Positions 13,750 to 20,647 are shown, counted from the first letter of the stretch. The stretch is DNA of 26,027 bases from Intestinimonas sp052065695 (GCF_052065695.1 NZ_JBQHTM010000047.1:1-26027), one strand, 5' to 3'. Notes: generated by a model from the letters alone, not told the origin. Numbers and translations are program-made.

Positions 13750-14130
13750 ATGGACAACAATCGAAACACAAGAAAGCGTGTAGTGCTCTACTGCCGCGTC
13801 GCCACACAGACGCAGAGCGACGATTTTGCTCTGGGCGCACAAAGCGCCCGGCTGCATCAGCAAGCCGAGCGCAACGGACTGGAGGTCGTCGGTGAAATCC
13901 GGGCTTATGAAAAGGGCATCACCCTTGACCGTCCGGGCTGGCACAAAGTCCTGTGCCTTGCCGCCGAACAGAAGGCCGATGCCATCATGGTAACGGAGCT
14001 TGACCGTGTGGCGCGAGGGATGCTCCTGCTGACCGAAGCGTTTACTGAGCTGGACAAGCGTGACCTCCAGCTCCATGCCTCTGCTACAGACTTGCTCTTT
14101 ACTCCGAGCTTCAAACAGTATATCCTTTAG
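13750..14130 (+). CDS. Short resolvase-domain protein with the catalytic serine replaced by alanine
   Basis: 126 aa, only the N-terminal resolvase-like domain; ATG 13750 follows AGGAGG by 5 bases. In YCRVATQTQSD the position of the nucleophilic serine (YxRVST in active enzymes, YCRLS in its two neighbours) is Ala18 (codon GCC). The arginine motif TELDRVARG and the EKGITLDRPGW region are retained, so the fold should be intact. It has no Recombinase domain, zinc ribbon or coiled coil. It is most likely a catalytically inactive accessory subunit that joins or regulates the two active recombinases; a decaying gene is possible, but the frame is clean and the ribosome binding site strong. Confidence 0.8.
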   Translation: MDNNRNTRKRVVLYCRVATQTQSDDFALGAQSARLHQQAERNGLEVVGEIRAYEKGITLDRPGWHKVLCLAAEQKADAIMVTELDRVARGMLLLTEAFTELDKRDLQLHASATDLLFTPSFKQYIL

Positions 14131-14235
14131 TCAGGCAACACAACTTTCCCATACAGGGACGCACAAACGATGCGGTTGACCCGCGCTGATATGCCGAAAA
14201 AGAGAGAAACAGCAGATTACCTTTCCCGAACACCC

Positions 14236-14252
14236 CTTGTTCTTGAACAGGT
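14236..14252. repeat. Imperfect dyad at the element junction, candidate attachment site
   Basis: CCTTGTTCTTGAACAGG is nearly symmetric around TT (GTTC/GAAC core, CCT/AGG flanks) and coincides with the point where the tnpX-like coding sequence loses its family sequence. Short imperfect dyads are usual at serine recombinase crossover sites. Confidence 0.45.
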
Positions 14253-14649
14253 TTTTGAAGGGCATCAGGTCGTTGCTCTCGGCGTTTTCCGTGTCTACAT
14301 TGTCGTTGATGGCGATGTAGCGCACCCCGAACTGCGGGAACCGTTCCTCGATGTAGAGGCCGGTGTGTAGTTGGTTGCGGCCCAATCTGGATAAGTCCTT
14401 GGTGATGATGATCCCAATCTTGCCGTCCTCCATGTCGGACATCATGCGCTGGAAATCCGGCCGGTTGAAGTTGGCCCCGGAGTATCCGTCGTCCACATAG
14501 AACTTGATGTTGGGAAAGCGGTGGTCGATGGCGTACTGTTCTAATATGCTCTTTTGATTGGCTATACTGTTGCTCTCGCCGTCCAGCCCGTCGTCCTGGC
14601 TCAGGCGGCAGTACAGGGCGGTGATTTTATTTGGGTTTGACTGACTCAT
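14244..14649 (-). pseudogene. Truncated tnpX-like large serine recombinase
   Basis: ATG 14649 follows AGGAGGATCG on the minus strand. About 135 residues of a catalytic domain are intact: ALYCRLSQDDGLDGESNSIA with nucleophile Ser17, VDDGYSGANFNRPDFQRMM, TKDLSRLGRNQLHTG and ESNDLMPFKNLF. Right after KNLF, where family members continue with NEW/NEF and DTSKK, the sequence changes to unrelated residues (KNKGCSGKVICC) and runs on in frame to a stop at 14131. The Recombinase domain, zinc ribbon and C-terminus, about 350-400 residues, are missing and not found elsewhere in the window. I conclude it was split by the element whose right end is here. Confidence 0.85.
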
Positions 14650-14669
14650 ACGATCCTCCTTTTCTCCAG

Positions 14670-14909
14670 TCAAACCGTCCAGAGTTTGTGTGATGTTACC
14701 TCTGACGGGGCGGTTTGTCCACCCCTTTCCGAAACTGTGCGGGACTTTTTAAGGTCCATGTCAATGAGCGTTTTGAGTTTTTCTTCCGGCGAACACGTCC
14801 CGCCTGTGTGGAATACGGAAACCACGTGAATCAGCCGGCCATGGCTCAACTGGTCGCGCTCGATGACAGTTTTTCCCGCCCGACTGGGCATGGAAATGAT
14901 TTTAGGCAT
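14670..14909 (-). CDS. TnpW-like small protein of the older element
   Basis: 79 aa; ATG 14909 with GAGGAGAG upstream on the minus strand. The middle HGRLIHVVSVFHTGGTCSPE then EKLKTLIDMDLKKS follows the TnpW pattern (short strand-rich core ending in SVF, then a helix). It precedes the truncated tnpX-like gene by 20 bases in the same direction, the standard tnpW-tnpX order. Similarity to the copy at 10116 is low, so the two modules have separate origins. Confidence 0.6.
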   Translation of the reverse strand: MPKIISMPSRAGKTVIERDQLSHGRLIHVVSVFHTGGTCSPEEKLKTLIDMDLKKSRTVSERGGQTAPSEVTSHKLWTV

Positions 14910-15061
14910 TGCATCTCTCCTCTACAGAATGTAAGGGGCCAGAATGCTGAGAATTAGACCCGGCAGCATTGCCAGACTTAATTCCCTTGTTGTTCACGCC
15001 CCTTCATACCTCTCCCCAAAAAACGTGCAAGTGAATACCCTGGCAGAAAAAACTGCGTGCG

Positions 15062-15095
15062 AGGTGAGGTGTTCCCTCCGGGGGACACCTCACCT
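15062..15095. repeat. Perfect 11-bp inverted repeat between tnpW and xre
   Basis: AGGTGAGGTGT (15062-15072) and ACACCTCACCT (15085-15095) with a 12-base loop. It lies just upstream of the xre promoter and in the 5' region of tnpW. On the minus strand a TTTTTT run follows some 15 bases later, so it could shield tnpW from readthrough. Confidence 0.5.
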
Positions 15096-15103
15096 TAGTC
15101 CCC

Positions 15104-15132
15104 TTGCAAGGACAAAAGCGAATGTGTATACT
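15104..15132 (+). promoter_or_regulatory. Sigma-A promoter of the xre-immA pair
   Basis: TTGCAA (15104-15109), 17-bp spacer, TATACT (15127-15132). Predicted start near 15139, immediately before the operator at 15143. Confidence 0.6.
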
Positions 15133-15142
15133 AAGTACAACC

Positions 15143-15160
15143 GTTCTCCAAAAAGGGAAC
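15143..15160. promoter_or_regulatory. Operator GTTCTCCAAAAAGGGAAC
   Basis: Dyad GTTC-N10-GAAC just downstream of the predicted start of transcription of xre. A second copy, GTTCACTAAAAAGAGAAC, is at 16194-16211; 15 of 18 bases agree, including the asymmetric AAAAAG centre. Confidence 0.6.
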
Positions 15161-15183
15161 AGAATAATAGGAGGCACGCCACA

Positions 15184-15561
15184 ATGGAGCAGACATTTGG
15201 CAGTTTTGTGCGGGAGAAACGAATGGCCTGCGGACTATCCCTGCGCGGACTGGCGGCAAAACTGGAGGTGTCCCCAGTTTATATGAGCAACATTGAAACA
15301 GACCGAAAGCCGGCGCCCGCCAAGGAAAAGTTGGATCATCTCATCAGGATTCTCGGATTGGGTCAGGAGGATACGGAACTGCTATTGGATCTGGCCGCAA
15401 AGTCGAAAGCCCAGCAGGTGTCTGCGGATCTCCCGGAATACATCATGGAACGGGATATTGTCCGTGCAGCCCTGCGGACAGCCAAGGAAGTAGATGCCAC
15501 AGATGCGGAGTGGCAGGAATTTATAGACCGTATTACGCGCCGAGGGGCGCGTGGAAAATGA
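15184..15561 (+). CDS. ImmR-like XRE-family repressor
   Basis: 125 aa from ATG 15184 behind AGGAGG; the longer upstream reading is leader. N-terminal HTH (about 5-65): FGSFVREKRMACGLSLRGLA, LEVSPVYMSNIETDRKPAPA. A helical C-terminal part (YIMERDIVRAALRTAKEVDA) is of the kind seen in repressors partnered with an ImmA/IrrE protease. The following protease gene starts 17 bases after this stop. In ICEBs1 and related elements the protease cuts the repressor to induce excision; by analogy this protein should repress the promoter at 15104-15132 and the site at 16194-16211. Confidence 0.85.
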   Translation: MEQTFGSFVREKRMACGLSLRGLAAKLEVSPVYMSNIETDRKPAPAKEKLDHLIRILGLGQEDTELLLDLAAKSKAQQVSADLPEYIMERDIVRAALRTAKEVDATDAEWQEFIDRITRRGARGK

Positions 15562-15577
15562 AACAGGAGGACGGTCC

Positions 15578-16177
15578 ATGCGGAAATACTACACAGAGCC
15601 GATGATAGAGAGCATTGCCAGACGTGTGCTGGATTCCTACGATGCGCGCCTCTACCGCGGTCAGCCCTGCGCCATTCCCATCGAGGATCTCATCGAGCGC
15701 CACGGCCTGACACTGGAGTTCCAGTACCTCCGCAAGAATGGCCGCATTCTGGGCAAAACGATTTTTGACTGCGGCCTGGAGGCTGTGTATGACATGGAGC
15801 AAGGACAATACACCCTGTTTCCCGTGAAGGCCGGCACCATCCTGATAGACGCCTCGCTGTGCGAAGAAGAAGCCTCTACCGGTCGGCTGCGTTTTACGGA
15901 GTCCCATGAATTGGCCCACTGGATCATGCACAAGGGGCTATATACCGGCACCGGAGAGAGCGCAGCGTTGCAGCCTGCCGTCAAAGAAACGGACATGGAG
16001 GTTCAGGCAAATATGCTGGGCTCCGCTCTGCTTATGCCCATGCCCATGGTGAAACGGTGTTACTATCAATTACGCGGAGGTCGTGATGATCAGACGCTTG
16101 TCCACGATATGGCAGAGGTGTTCCAGGTATCTCGTCAGGCCATGCGGATACGCCTTGTTAATCACCGCCTTATGTAA
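15578..16177 (+). CDS. ImmA/IrrE-type metallopeptidase
   Basis: 199 aa, ATG 15578 after AGGAGG. The zinc-binding motif HELAH with its typical surroundings (RFTESHELAHWIMH, about residues 106-119) is followed by EVQANMLGSALLMP, the conserved acidic third-ligand segment of the IrrE/ImmA family (DUF955), and a C-terminal HTH-like stretch (MAEVFQVSRQAMRIRL). The enzyme is expected to cleave its partner repressor, the gene just upstream, upon DNA damage or cell-density signals. Frame and motifs are intact, so this part of the old element may still be functional. Confidence 0.9.
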   Translation: MRKYYTEPMIESIARRVLDSYDARLYRGQPCAIPIEDLIERHGLTLEFQYLRKNGRILGKTIFDCGLEAVYDMEQGQYTLFPVKAGTILIDASLCEEEASTGRLRFTESHELAHWIMHKGLYTGTGESAALQPAVKETDMEVQANMLGSALLMPMPMVKRCYYQLRGGRDDQTLVHDMAEVFQVSRQAMRIRLVNHRLM

Positions 16178-16193
16178 AAAATTTTGCCGTTGT

Positions 16194-16211
16194 GTTCACT
16201 AAAAAGAGAAC
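16194..16211. promoter_or_regulatory. Second operator GTTCACTAAAAAGAGAAC
   Basis: Same dyad as at 15143-15160, here 20 bases before the zinc-ribbon gene. Suggests that the ImmR-like repressor also acts on the downstream genes. Confidence 0.55.
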
Positions 16212-16230
16212 GATTTAGCAAAGGAGGACC

Positions 16231-16434
16231 ATGATGAAAGATGTGAATAAGAACCGCGCCGTGTTCTGCCCAGTGTGCGGGAAGGGCCGCGTCATAGACG
16301 CCGCGGCTGGTACAAATCCCGCCCAACTCCGCCTGTATGGGCCGGGGCAAGCGGAAAAAGCGGAGTTATTCTCCAAGTGCCCCAAATGCGGAGTGCAAGT
16401 TGGCATATCCATTGAAAAAGAATATACACCCTAA
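16231..16434 (+). CDS. Small zinc-ribbon protein (cysteine-rich KTR-like)
   Basis: 67 aa; two adjacent ATG codons (16231, 16234) follow AAGGAGG. Two CxxC knuckles, FCPVCGKGR near the start and KCPKCGVQVG near the end, form a zinc ribbon. Small proteins of this build (cysteine-rich KTR type) are common in conjugative elements of Firmicutes; this one has a longer middle (AAGTNPAQLRLYGPG). Function unknown. It is preceded by a probable operator and followed by a terminator. Confidence 0.7.
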   Translation: MMKDVNKNRAVFCPVCGKGRVIDAAAGTNPAQLRLYGPGQAEKAELFSKCPKCGVQVGISIEKEYTP

Positions 16435-16493
16435 AACACGATAACCTCGTCAAGCGCACCAGCCGCCGCGCCAGCCGCGGAGTATCGAGTTCG

Positions 16494-16539
16494 GAGCCTT
16501 ACAGGTAGCTGCAAAGCTGCTCTGTAAGGCTCTTTTTTT
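16494..16539 (+). terminator. Strong intrinsic terminator after the zinc-ribbon gene
   Basis: GAGCCTTACAG (16494-16504) pairs perfectly with CTGTAAGGCTC (16522-16532), with an inner AGCTGC-rich loop, followed by seven T. Confidence 0.85.
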
Positions 16540-16671
16540 GTGCCTTTTCTGCGGCAGAGCAGCGGAAAGGCATGGCATGCGCAGAGTCTGGCAGCCGTAC
16601 ATCGCCAAATATCCGTGATTCCGATCCCAGGACTTTCACCCATGAAAAATCTGAGATTGGAGATTATGGAT

Positions 16672-17166
16672 ATGAAAAAATGGCAGGAAAGCCGTAATTA
16701 TAGAAAGATCAGGGACAACAGTGGGAATATCATTGCCAACATGATTACCGCAGACGGCGTGGATGTGGCAGTGACAGACGAAGTTTTTGAGGCGTATGCC
16801 CAGATGGATCGCCGGGAACGGTATCTCAGTGAGGATGTGCCTGCAGGCAAGGTCCTCTCACTGGAGCAGTTGGCGGAGGATGGTGTTCAGCCGGACTATG
16901 TGGGTGCGGAAACAGCGCCCAGCGCCGAGGACTGCTGTTTCGCACGGGAGGACCACCATATGCGCGAGGAACGGTCCCATCTGCTGCGGGAGGCACTGAA
17001 CTGCTTGGAGGAACGTGACCGGCAGGTCATCACGGCGCTGTTTTATGAACATCTCTCTACCAGGGAGTGTGCCCGGCGCATGGGCATCACCCAACGGGCC
17101 GTCATCAAGCGGCGGGATCGGATTTTACGGGATATGAAAAAATATTTTGAAAAAAATGCGGCGTGA
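16672..17166 (+). CDS. Sigma-70 region-4-like regulator of the older element
   Basis: 164 aa from ATG 16672 (GGAG 9 bases upstream); ATG 16666 and 16642 are also in frame. The opening MKKWQESRNYRKIRDNSGN, then VDVAVTDEVFEAYAQMDRRERY, is typical of the sigma-like proteins of Tn1549/Tn916-type elements. The C-terminal HTH (about 105-160) reads LEERDRQVITALFYEHLSTR, ECARRMGITQRAVIKRRDRIL. No region 2, so it is a partial sigma-like regulator. It has the same general build as the protein at 9111 but is not closely similar. It precedes a structured noncoding stretch and the truncated helicase. Confidence 0.82.
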   Translation: MKKWQESRNYRKIRDNSGNIIANMITADGVDVAVTDEVFEAYAQMDRRERYLSEDVPAGKVLSLEQLAEDGVQPDYVGAETAPSAEDCCFAREDHHMREERSHLLREALNCLEERDRQVITALFYEHLSTRECARRMGITQRAVIKRRDRILRDMKKYFEKNAA

Positions 17167-17559
17167 GGGTATTCACGAACCCATTTTATCGGGAGGACAG
17201 CGGAAGGGGTATCCCCCCTCCGCTGCTCCTTGACAAGTACATACCCAACCATGCGGATAACATGCAGCCGCACCTTCGTCCCACAGTGCGCGCCACGACC
17301 CGGCCAGAGCAGCCGGCGAGCGATTCAGCCTGTGGCTGGCCCCGGCAGGGCCAATAAGCGACGGAGCGGCTCATACAATGACACACCACGCACGGCCTGC
17401 GCGTAAGACAGGCGGCGCTGCTCCAGGATTGAAAGCAGTAGAGATCCCGGAAATATGCCCGTGAGGCCCCAGCCAGGGCCTGTCCGTATGGTTCCTTTTT
17501 CACCGGGGGGCGAGCGCGAATACGGTGAAGATAAAAAAGATAAAAGGACTGGAAAATCC
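17167..17559 (+). other. Noncoding GC-rich structured region
   Basis: About 390 bases without a credible gene. Stems visible: AGCGGA/TCCGCT with GGGG/CCCC at 17199-17224, TGGCCC/GGGCCA near 17336-17352 and AGGCCC/GGGCCT near 17464-17481. Antisense frames here lack ribosome binding sites. It occupies the leader of the helicase fragment. Confidence 0.45.
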
Positions 17560-17769
17560 ATGAATCAATATAATCCGGAAATGACGCACAAAGAAATCGA
17601 TTCTATTTTCAAAACCATGCTGCCCCAGCGCGGCATGGTGGAGCGGCCGGAACAGATCCGGCTTTGCCACAACATGCTGGATACCATGCTGGAGGGCGGC
17701 GTTGCCCTGTGTGATGCGGGAACAGGCATTGGAAAGACCTTCGCCTACGGCGGCGCTTTTCCCGGGTGA
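17560..17769 (+). pseudogene. N-terminal fragment of a DinG-like ATP-dependent helicase
   Basis: ATG 17560 starts about 65 family-like residues: a helical N-terminus (EIDSIFKTMLPQRGMVERPE) and the Walker A region GVALCDAGTGIGKTFAY. After AY the family sequence stops and a stop codon comes at 17767. A full protein would have 600 or more residues. Helicases of this type occur in Tn1549-like and other integrative elements. The break at about 17748 looks like a deletion joint. Confidence 0.7.
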
Positions 17770-17938
17770 GCCGGAGCGGCTCATTTCTATTGAAAACCAG
17801 TTCCGAAGTGTCGCCATGCCCGGAGATGCATTTACGCTTCAGATTTGGAAAGAAAGTCCCAACGGCGCATTCTTCCGTATGGTGGGAGATGCAAACGGAA
17901 AAGCTATTTTGGACCATGGATATGTCACCTATCGGTAA
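17755..17938 (+). pseudogene. C-terminal fragment of an unrecognised gene joined to the helicase remnant
   Basis: In a different frame, about 60 residues (EPERLISIENQFRSVAMPGD, then FTLQIWKESPNGAFFRMVGD, ending HGYVTYR) read like a real protein end. No start or ribosome binding site precedes it. I do not recognise the family; it is probably the tail of a gene of the same element, brought here by deletion. Confidence 0.4.
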
Positions 17939-18248
17939 CATATATAAAACCCCCCGTGTATAGGACTGTGGCCTCGATCAGAACCTGTGTACAGGGGCCT
18001 TGTAAAACAGCGTATAAATGACATAAAACAGAAATCCGCTGGGATCATCTGATCCCAGCGGATTTTTTGCTGTTTCGCATTTTAAAATAAAATCGCAATA
18101 GGTGTATAACACGCATGAAGGCAGCCGCTTTCTTCGACCGGGTCCAGAGGTATCCACTTCAAGCTTGGCTGTGGACAAATGGACCGTTTTCTGGATACAG
18201 TAAAATTCTTTTTTCTCAGAGTCATCTCACAAATATGGGATGGAAATA
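17939..18248. other. Intergenic region between mobile DNA and the sigma-54 regulator
   Basis: No gene seen in this 310-base stretch. It contains the strong hairpin at 18032-18068. The right limit of the mobile DNA should lie here. Confidence 0.6.
18032..18068. terminator. 15-bp hairpin terminator
   Basis: Arms 18032-18046 and 18051-18065 pair perfectly with a 4-base loop, and a T6 run (18063-18068) ends the plus strand. It can serve plus-strand transcripts from the mobile region and possibly the minus-strand regulator gene. Confidence 0.8.
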
Positions 18249-20327
18249 CTATTGCAGGCAACACGCTTTAAAAAAGTCAATCCCCTTGGCGGTGAGAAAA
18301 CTTCCCTGTTTTGTAGTTCCCGAATAGATCAGACCTTGATCTTTTAATTGCTCCATGTAGTGCTTCAATTTGCCCTCCGATACGTGAATACCGGACAAAT
18401 CCAATGTGGACAAAATGGTGCCCCGTCCGATCCCCCGCGGGCTGGCCTCATAGAGCACCTTTAGAATGTCACGAAGGGGAGAGGTCTCCAGACAGAGGTG
18501 CTCCAGCTCTACCATAGATTGCGTTTGCGAGAGCGTGGGGGCACCCATCTCCTGAAGCAGGTACTCAGGTAAATCGTCAGGATTGATTTGAGATTTATTC
18601 TCACATGTATAGTGCAGATATTCCACCAAATTCTTTAGTTCTCTAAAATTTCCGGGCCAAGAATAATCCTCAAGCATTCGAATGGCATCTGTGGAAAAAG
18701 CAATCGGCCTATTACACAGTCGACACAAATATTCGGTTAGAAAATCCTTGATTTCATCCCGCATTTCACGGAGGGGAAGTGTGCAAAGAGAGAGCACGTT
18801 AAGCCGATAGTAGAGATCAGAACGGAACTGACCCGTTTTAATCATTTCTTGAAGAGGACGATTGGTAGCTGCAACGATTCTGACATTGATAGGAACAGGA
18901 CGGCAGCTTCCTACGCGGGTGATGACACGTTCCTCTAAAACGCGAAGCAGCAATACTTGAATGCTGAGCGGAGCATCTCCGATCTCATCCAGGAAGATTG
19001 TCCCTCCATGGGCAGTTTCAAACAGTCCGGCTTTCCCGCCTTTCTGTGCGCCGGTAAAGGCACCCTCGCTATATCCAAACAGTTCGCTTTCAATGAGGCT
19101 CTGCGACATAGAAGCCAGATTGATTCCCACAAATGGACCGTTTGAGCGCGGGGAAGCATGATGGATCGACTGTGCCAGCATTTCTTTCCCCGTACCGCTT
19201 TCACCGACGATTAAGACGGTCTGTTCCGTAGCGGCAAAAATTTTTGCGCGCTCTTTTAAACGCAGGCTATATGGATTGTTTCCCCAGATATCATCAAAGG
19301 TATAGCGAACAGTCGGATTTAGTGAACGCTGCTTCTGCTGGAGGGATTCTCCCCATTTTCTAATCTGCTCCGCAGCCCGGAACATATAGAGATACTGACG
19401 TTTTCCGTCCAGATGGATCATACTTTTGCGACACAGCATGTCCCTTCCCAGAATATTGACAAGTACATCTGATGTGTGTGCAAGGGGATTTTGAAGATTG
19501 GAATTTTCTTTCAGCGGCTGTTTGTCAAACATAGAGGAAATGCGCTTAAAGGCCGGGCTGCTCAGGATATCCTGATCCTCACTAACGCCAAACATCTTCC
19601 GTGCGGACTGATTGCAGAAAAGGTGGCTGCGGCTGTCATCCATAGAGATAATACCCTCGCCCAGTTCATTCAGAATAAAGGATTGATTGCGTCGTGATTC
19701 CTCTGATTCGCCCAGCGTGCGAATGATTTTGCTGCAGGTATCTACATGGGTCTTTAGGTGGGTGTTTTCATAGATGTCAGCATATCCAAGGTCCAGATGA
19801 AAAAAGCTGAGGATCTCCACAAATGTACGTACACTCAACGACTTCAAGCCGAGATTGATCAGGTGTTTGAACGTATACGGACAAAGATGTTGAACACCGG
19901 GGGCGAGCGCATAGTCGTATTGCGAGGGATCGATCTCCATACCGCTCCACCAGCAGTCATAAATAATGTGATTGACGCCACCCTGCTGTAAAGCGTCCAC
20001 ACTCTCCTGGGCAATCTCACGTAGGTTGCTGATAACCAAAACCCTTGTGCCCGTCGGGATCTCCAGTACCTGCTCCAGCTTTTCGCCCGTCAGGACACGA
20101 AAAGCAGTAATTCGATGGACCCCCGGAAAAATCCGCGCAGCTAAGCTGTCACAGTAAGGGCCGGATGTGATGACCAGATCAGGGGACCTGTCTAGGAAGT
20201 TTTTCCTGTCCTGCGCGTAGCCTCCTACATCAATGAGATGTCCGATGATACTTTTCACGCTGCGACAGAGATAGTCGTTGACCACGCTATTTAGCGTAAC
20301 AAAAGCCAGCAATGGTTTTTGTTCCAT
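18249..20327 (-). CDS. Sigma-54-dependent enhancer-binding activator (692 aa)
   Basis: ATG 20327 follows GGGAGGGG on the minus strand. The N-terminal 190 residues are a sensor domain that I do not recognise (LVITSGPYCDSLAARIFPGV, RVLVISNLREIAQESVDAL; perhaps PrpR-N-like). A PAS domain follows (about 210-330; LGEGIISMDDSRSHLFCNQS). The AAA+ domain (about 345-590) is complete: Walker A GESGTGKE near 375, GAFTGA near 420 that contacts sigma-54, Walker B GTIFLDEIGD near 445, and WPGNFREL. Instead of the usual Fis-type helix pair the C-terminus is a winged-helix-like segment (GRGTILSTLDLSGIHVSEGK, KHYMEQLKDQGLIYSG). It faces away from the CoA operon and should activate the -24/-12 promoter at 20551-20566. 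Confidence 0.93.
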   Translation of the reverse strand: MEQKPLLAFVTLNSVVNDYLCRSVKSIIGHLIDVGGYAQDRKNFLDRSPDLVITSGPYCDSLAARIFPGVHRITAFRVLTGEKLEQVLEIPTGTRVLVISNLREIAQESVDALQQGGVNHIIYDCWWSGMEIDPSQYDYALAPGVQHLCPYTFKHLINLGLKSLSVRTFVEILSFFHLDLGYADIYENTHLKTHVDTCSKIIRTLGESEESRRNQSFILNELGEGIISMDDSRSHLFCNQSARKMFGVSEDQDILSSPAFKRISSMFDKQPLKENSNLQNPLAHTSDVLVNILGRDMLCRKSMIHLDGKRQYLYMFRAAEQIRKWGESLQQKQRSLNPTVRYTFDDIWGNNPYSLRLKERAKIFAATEQTVLIVGESGTGKEMLAQSIHHASPRSNGPFVGINLASMSQSLIESELFGYSEGAFTGAQKGGKAGLFETAHGGTIFLDEIGDAPLSIQVLLLRVLEERVITRVGSCRPVPINVRIVAATNRPLQEMIKTGQFRSDLYYRLNVLSLCTLPLREMRDEIKDFLTEYLCRLCNRPIAFSTDAIRMLEDYSWPGNFRELKNLVEYLHYTCENKSQINPDDLPEYLLQEMGAPTLSQTQSMVELEHLCLETSPLRDILKVLYEASPRGIGRGTILSTLDLSGIHVSEGKLKHYMEQLKDQGLIYSGTTKQGSFLTAKGIDFFKACCLQ

Positions 20328-20364
20328 TTGGTTTCGCCCCTCCCATTGATGTTAATAATTTGGA

Positions 20365-20387
20365 TATCCTAAATAGAATAAATAGGA
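20365..20387. promoter_or_regulatory. TATCCTA...TAGGA inverted pair, candidate upstream activator site
   Basis: TATCCTA (20365-20371) and TAGGA (20383-20387) in inverted orientation, 11 bases apart, about 165-185 bp upstream of the -24 element, where enhancer sites usually lie, and 40 bp ahead of the regulator start. Same half-site as in 20634-20647. Confidence 0.4.
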
Positions 20388-20431
20388 CTTCTGGATAGAC
20401 TATAACATGGATGGACGAAATTTACAAGACA

Positions 20432-20460
20432 GGAGCAAACACTGCTTGCTCCCATTTTTT
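20432..20460 (+). terminator. Terminator-like hairpin with no gene in front
   Basis: GGAGCAA (20432-20438) and TTGCTCC (20446-20452), then CATTTTTT. It could stop transcription coming from the left or be part of a short leader RNA. Confidence 0.45.
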
Positions 20461-20550
20461 ACAAATTTGGCACAATGATATTGTACAATATATATAAGAA
20501 ATTAGATTTAAATAATATAAAAAATAGTATAATGACAGTTTTGAAGAAGA

Positions 20551-20566
20551 TGGCATTCCATTTGCA
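20551..20566 (+). promoter_or_regulatory. Sigma-54 promoter TGGCATTCCATTTGCA
   Basis: TGGCA at -24 and TTGCA at -12; the GG and GC doublets are exactly 10 bases apart as required for sigma-54. Predicted start near 20577. It lies between the divergent sigma-54 activator and the crotonase/CoA-transferase operon. Confidence 0.8.
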
Positions 20567-20633
20567 ATATAAAAAGCTGAAATCGATGCCAGCGCCTGGC
20601 CAGCGTGATATGCGGAGATCTCACAGCAAATAC

Positions 20634-20647
20634 ATCCTATATAGGAT
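20634..20647. promoter_or_regulatory. Perfect 14-bp palindrome ATCCTATATAGGAT
   Basis: Lies in the transcribed leader, about 60 bases after the predicted sigma-54 start. Its TCCTA half-site recurs at 20365-20387, so it may bind the same regulator, perhaps for negative control or DNA looping. Confidence 0.45.

Larger units (their letters stand above)
8850..14243 (+). mobile_element. Serine-recombinase transposon/integrative element, right end at about 14243
   Basis: The sigma-like gene, boxA region, TnpW-like gene and three recombinases form the transposition module of a Tn4451-like element. The right end is placed where homology of the minus-strand tnpX-like gene stops (14242-14246). The left end is not identified; 8850 is only the nearest sensible limit, and the element may extend leftward beyond the window and include the chemosensory genes. 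Confidence 0.55.
14244..17938. mobile_element. Decayed integrative element remnant
   Basis: The truncated tnpX-like gene, tnpW-like gene, ImmR/ImmA pair, KTR-like zinc ribbon, sigma-like gene and truncated helicase are a typical Tn1549/Tn4451-type gene set. No relaxase, coupling protein or conjugation genes are present, so it cannot transfer by itself. Both ends are broken: by the inserted element on the left, and by a deletion joint on the right. Confidence 0.65.

Noticed and set aside
17186..17561. Minus-strand frames opposite the helicase leader
   Set aside because: No start signals, and composition dominated by Arg, Gly and Pro from GC-rich structured DNA.
20470..20486. TGGCAC with a later TTGTA as a second sigma-54 promoter
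   Set aside because: The GG and GT doublets are 12 bases apart instead of 10, and GC of the -12 is missing.
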